In this document: in pieces, positions 5,341 through 6,832 of the stretch
Position numbering within the stretch: position 1 is the first letter of the stretch
Layout: each line of letters starts with the position of its first letter
Assembly (NCBI GenBank): GCA_049514335.1
Contig: JBEKVE010000170.1
Coordinates: forward strand, 1 to 6,832
Direction: 5' to 3'
Length of the DNA: 6,832 nucleotides
Source of the DNA: JBEKVE01 sp049514335
Lineage (GTDB): Bacteria; Actinomycetota; Acidimicrobiia; Acidimicrobiales; UBA8190
Made by a program: the position numbers and the translations under genes
The notes under the pieces: model-generated
Seen by the model: the letters and a program-made list of their open reading frames with translations, nothing else
Database searches by the model: none
Told to the model about the DNA's origin: nothing

Positions 5341-5768
5341 TGTTCCGTGCCTTCAGCCCGAACCCTCGCAGCGCTCGTCGTGGCGGCACATCGGCACCGG
5401 TGCCCAGCTTCACCGTGTGTCGCACCGAGCGCGACGGCGTCCCGGTCATCGAAGTCCACGGTGAGGTGGACCTGGCGACGTCACCGCTCCTGCACCGCGC
5501 CCTGGTGTCGGCGGCGGAGGCGACGGCACCGGTGACGGTGCTGGACATGAGCGACGTCTCGCTGCTTGACTCGACCGGTCTGGGCGCGCTCGTCCTGGCC
5601 GACGAGCGCTTCCGCCACCACGGTGGCGAGCTCCGGGTGGTCATCACGCAACCCATCGTGCGGCGGGTGTTCGAGATCACCGAGCTCAACGAGATCTTCG
5701 CCATCTTCTCGTCGTTGACCGCAGCCATGCCCGCTGCGGACGGCCAGCCCGACCCGGTCCTCGTCTGA
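5340..5768 (+). CDS. STAS-domain anti-sigma factor antagonist
   Basis: 142 residues, the usual size of a SpoIIAA/RsbV-type antagonist with a short extra N-terminus. The STAS domain runs from about 23 to 125: SFTVCRTERDGVPVIEVHGEVDLATSP (start 23), then VTVLDMSDVSLLDSTGLGALV (start 65), then GGELRVVI (95-102) and VFEITELNEIFAIF (110-123). S78 in the DSTG motif is the position phosphorylated by the cognate anti-sigma kinase in this family. Unphosphorylated, the protein would bind the anti-sigma factor and free a stress or developmental sigma factor. No anti-sigma kinase or sigma gene is in the window, so its partner is elsewhere. A GTG at 5334 is in frame but lies inside the -10 element, and the ATG at 5340 fits a leaderless start. 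Confidence 0.9.
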   Translation: MFRAFSPNPRSARRGGTSAPVPSFTVCRTERDGVPVIEVHGEVDLATSPLLHRALVSAAEATAPVTVLDMSDVSLLDSTGLGALVLADERFRHHGGELRVVITQPIVRRVFEITELNEIFAIFSSLTAAMPAADGQPDPVLV

Positions 5769-5773
5769 GGTCT

Positions 5774-5807
5774 CGGTCCGGGCTGCCGACAGGAGGACCG
5801 CCCTCCT
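5774..5807. terminator. Possible two-way terminator between convergent STAS and DUF218 genes
   Basis: The 87-bp convergent gap holds AGGAGG (5791-5796) and CCTCCT (5802-5807), a 6-bp stem with a 5-base loop. It also holds an overlapping alternative, CGGTCC (5774-5779) with GGACCG (5795-5800). The two stems exclude each other. Neither has a T-run, so this is a weak call. Confidence 0.3.
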
Positions 5808-5855
5808 CCCGGTACGAGTCCGTCGGCGCCACACGGCCAGCCGGGTGCGGTGTGT

Positions 5856-6416
5856 TCAGCACGACCGGTGGACGATGAGCGCCTTCGCCAGGGCTCCCCA
5901 TTCATAGGCGACGTCGAAGAGCAGGTGCGACGGCGGGTCGCTCACCGGCACCATGAGGAGCCGGGCGCTCGTGCACCGTTCGAACAGCAGCCGGGCCCGC
6001 GTCGCCTGGCTGCGCTCGGGGACGACGATGAGGCGGTTCCATCCCCGTCGGGCGGCCAGCCTGCCCACGAACTCGGCTTCACCTCGCGTATCGAGGGGAT
6101 CGGCCCGGAAGCAGACGATCCGCACCGGTCGCCGGGCGTGGGGGCAGGGGGCGGGGGGGTACCCGCCGAGCGACACCACCGCCGTCGGCGCGTAGCCGGC
6201 CTCGGCGAGGGACAGCGCCTTCTTGGCCCGATGTTGCCCGGGATCGCCACCCAGAGCCACCACGGCATCGGCCCGGGCGGGCTTGTCGATGGGAGACCAC
6301 ACGAAGAGCCTGGCGCTCACGGCCACCACGAGCACGACGAGGACGACCAGTGCGCGCAACAGCACGCGCAGGACGCGGCGACGGGTCCGACGCGGCGAGC
6401 GGGGCCACCCCTTCAT
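5856..6416 (-). CDS. DUF218 (YdcF/SanA-like) membrane-anchored protein
   Basis: 186 residues. An Arg-rich N-terminus (9-21) is followed by one hydrophobic helix (~22-38) and a DUF218 domain at about 48-182 that probably faces outside. Family blocks are ADAVVALGGDPGQHRAKKAL (49-68), AGYAPTAVVSLGG (73-85), the LDTRGEAEFVGRLAARRGW block (108-126), LIVVPERSQATRARLLFERC (129-148) and YEWGALAKALI (171-181). In Escherichia coli the relatives SanA, ElyC and YdcF are linked to envelope integrity, but no reaction is established. Many members have a conserved His in the 'TS.yH..RA' block; here that position appears to be Q137, although Q variants may be usual in actinobacteria. The ATG has GAGG eight bases upstream (+ strand 5'-CCTC-3' at 6425-6428). 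The gene starts 22 bp after the upstream IPT-like gene on the same strand, so the two probably share a transcript. Confidence 0.85.
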   Translation of the reverse strand: MKGWPRSPRRTRRRVLRVLLRALVVLVVLVVAVSARLFVWSPIDKPARADAVVALGGDPGQHRAKKALSLAEAGYAPTAVVSLGGYPPAPCPHARRPVRIVCFRADPLDTRGEAEFVGRLAARRGWNRLIVVPERSQATRARLLFERCTSARLLMVPVSDPPSHLLFDVAYEWGALAKALIVHRSC

Positions 6417-6438
6417 TCCCCTGGCCTCGGGCGGAAGC

Positions 6439-6832
6439 TCAGTTGCCGGGTATGCCGTAGAGGATCAGGCCCCGCTTGGCTGTCTGCGGACCCGCCGGCG
6501 AGGTGTCGGCGCTGTTCCACACGCTGATCGCCACGGGGTCCCCGGCATCGATGCGGGCGCAGCCCGAACCGTAGGTTCCGCGGAAGCCGGTGACGACGAT
6601 CTTGGTGTCGGTCCACGACTGGAAGCGCACCGTCACGCTGTCCGCCGAGGCGTCCCCGAAGTAGGCACCGCCGGCGGTGAAGGCCCCGCCCGCCTGGCAG
6701 TGGGCCCGCCCGTCCCAGAACGAGAAGGCATTCAGGTCCCCGGTGAAGGGGAGGCTGTGGGGCGCAGGACCGAATCCCTGCCCCCGAACGGCGATGCGGA
6801 GGTCGACCGGCGTCCCGAGGCTCGAGAACCCG
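6439..6832 (-). CDS. Secreted protein with IPT/TIG-like beta domain (N-terminal part missing)
   Basis: The minus-strand frame is open from the window edge to TGA at 6439-6441, giving the last 130 residues. The visible region reads VDLRIAVRGQGFGPAPHSLPFTGDL, then FSFWDGRAHCQAGG, AYFGDASADSVTVRFQSWTDTKIVVTGFRG, TYGSGCARIDAGDPVAISVWN, ending LILYGIPGN. Patterns such as 'V.G.GFG..P..LP.TGD' and 'V...SW.DT.IVV.GF.G.YG.......GD.V.I.V.N' recall IPT/TIG-like domains of actinobacterial secreted proteins. Two cysteines (in AHCQAG and SGCARI) may form a disulfide. Shorter starts within this stretch (ATG-like or GTG at 6616-6636) would cut the fold in the middle and are not credible. The specific function is unknown. 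It is the upstream partner of the DUF218 gene. Confidence 0.75.
   Translation of the reverse strand, partial: GFSSLGTPVDLRIAVRGQGFGPAPHSLPFTGDLNAFSFWDGRAHCQAGGAFTAGGAYFGDASADSVTVRFQSWTDTKIVVTGFRGTYGSGCARIDAGDPVAISVWNSADTSPAGPQTAKRGLILYGIPGN

Noticed and set aside
6413..6636. Short minus-strand ORFs (starts near 6616 and 6636) as small genes
   Set aside because: One is the tail of the larger frame open to the window edge; the other is an overlapping frame with no recognisable content.

Overview
The window is very GC-rich DNA with NNC/NNG codon bias, GTG and ATG starts and a leaderless-type promoter. It also encodes a secreted-type protein ending in Thr-Thr-Thr-Val-Ala-Pro repeats. Together these point to an actinomycetote. 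The threonine-rich repeat style makes Acidimicrobiia my best guess, but that is inference and no rRNA or marker gene is present to settle it. I see no tRNA, rRNA, insertion sequence, phage gene or CRISPR array.

Layout on the + strand, left to right: the 3' end of a secreted or surface protein with a C-terminal IPT/TIG-like domain (to 703); a 112-bp gap with a short imperfect tandem duplication; an FtsX-type ABC permease (816-1865); and its ATPase (1905-3161). The ATPase carries a cyclic-nucleotide-binding domain fused after the ABC domain, plus a Pro/Ser/Ala-rich tail. Then comes a single-pass protein with an extracytoplasmic TTTVAP repeat (3281-3982). A minus-strand NERD-domain membrane protein (3998-4849) converges on it. 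Divergent from the NERD gene is a small Cys-rich, probably metal-binding protein (4962-5258), followed by a STAS-domain anti-sigma-factor antagonist (5340-5768). The right end is a minus-strand pair: an IPT/TIG-like secreted protein cut by the window edge (6439-6832), then a DUF218/YdcF-like membrane-anchored protein (5856-6416).

The clearest functional unit is the permease/ATPase pair. Its architecture and permease length match the Mycobacterium tuberculosis Rv2563-Rv2564 and Rv0072-Rv0073 pairs as I remember them. Those are annotated as glutamine transport, but the permease is of the FtsX/MacB type, so the substrate is really unknown. The cNMP domain keeps its phosphate-binding cassette, which suggests second-messenger control of the transporter. 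The other genes are mostly single-gene units with envelope or regulatory themes, and I cannot link them into one pathway. I found no convincing wholly new multi-gene system. The items most worth a second look are the cNMP-gated ABC ATPase with its extra tail, the repeat protein, the Cys-rich orphan, and the terminator that runs into the leaderless promoter of the STAS gene.
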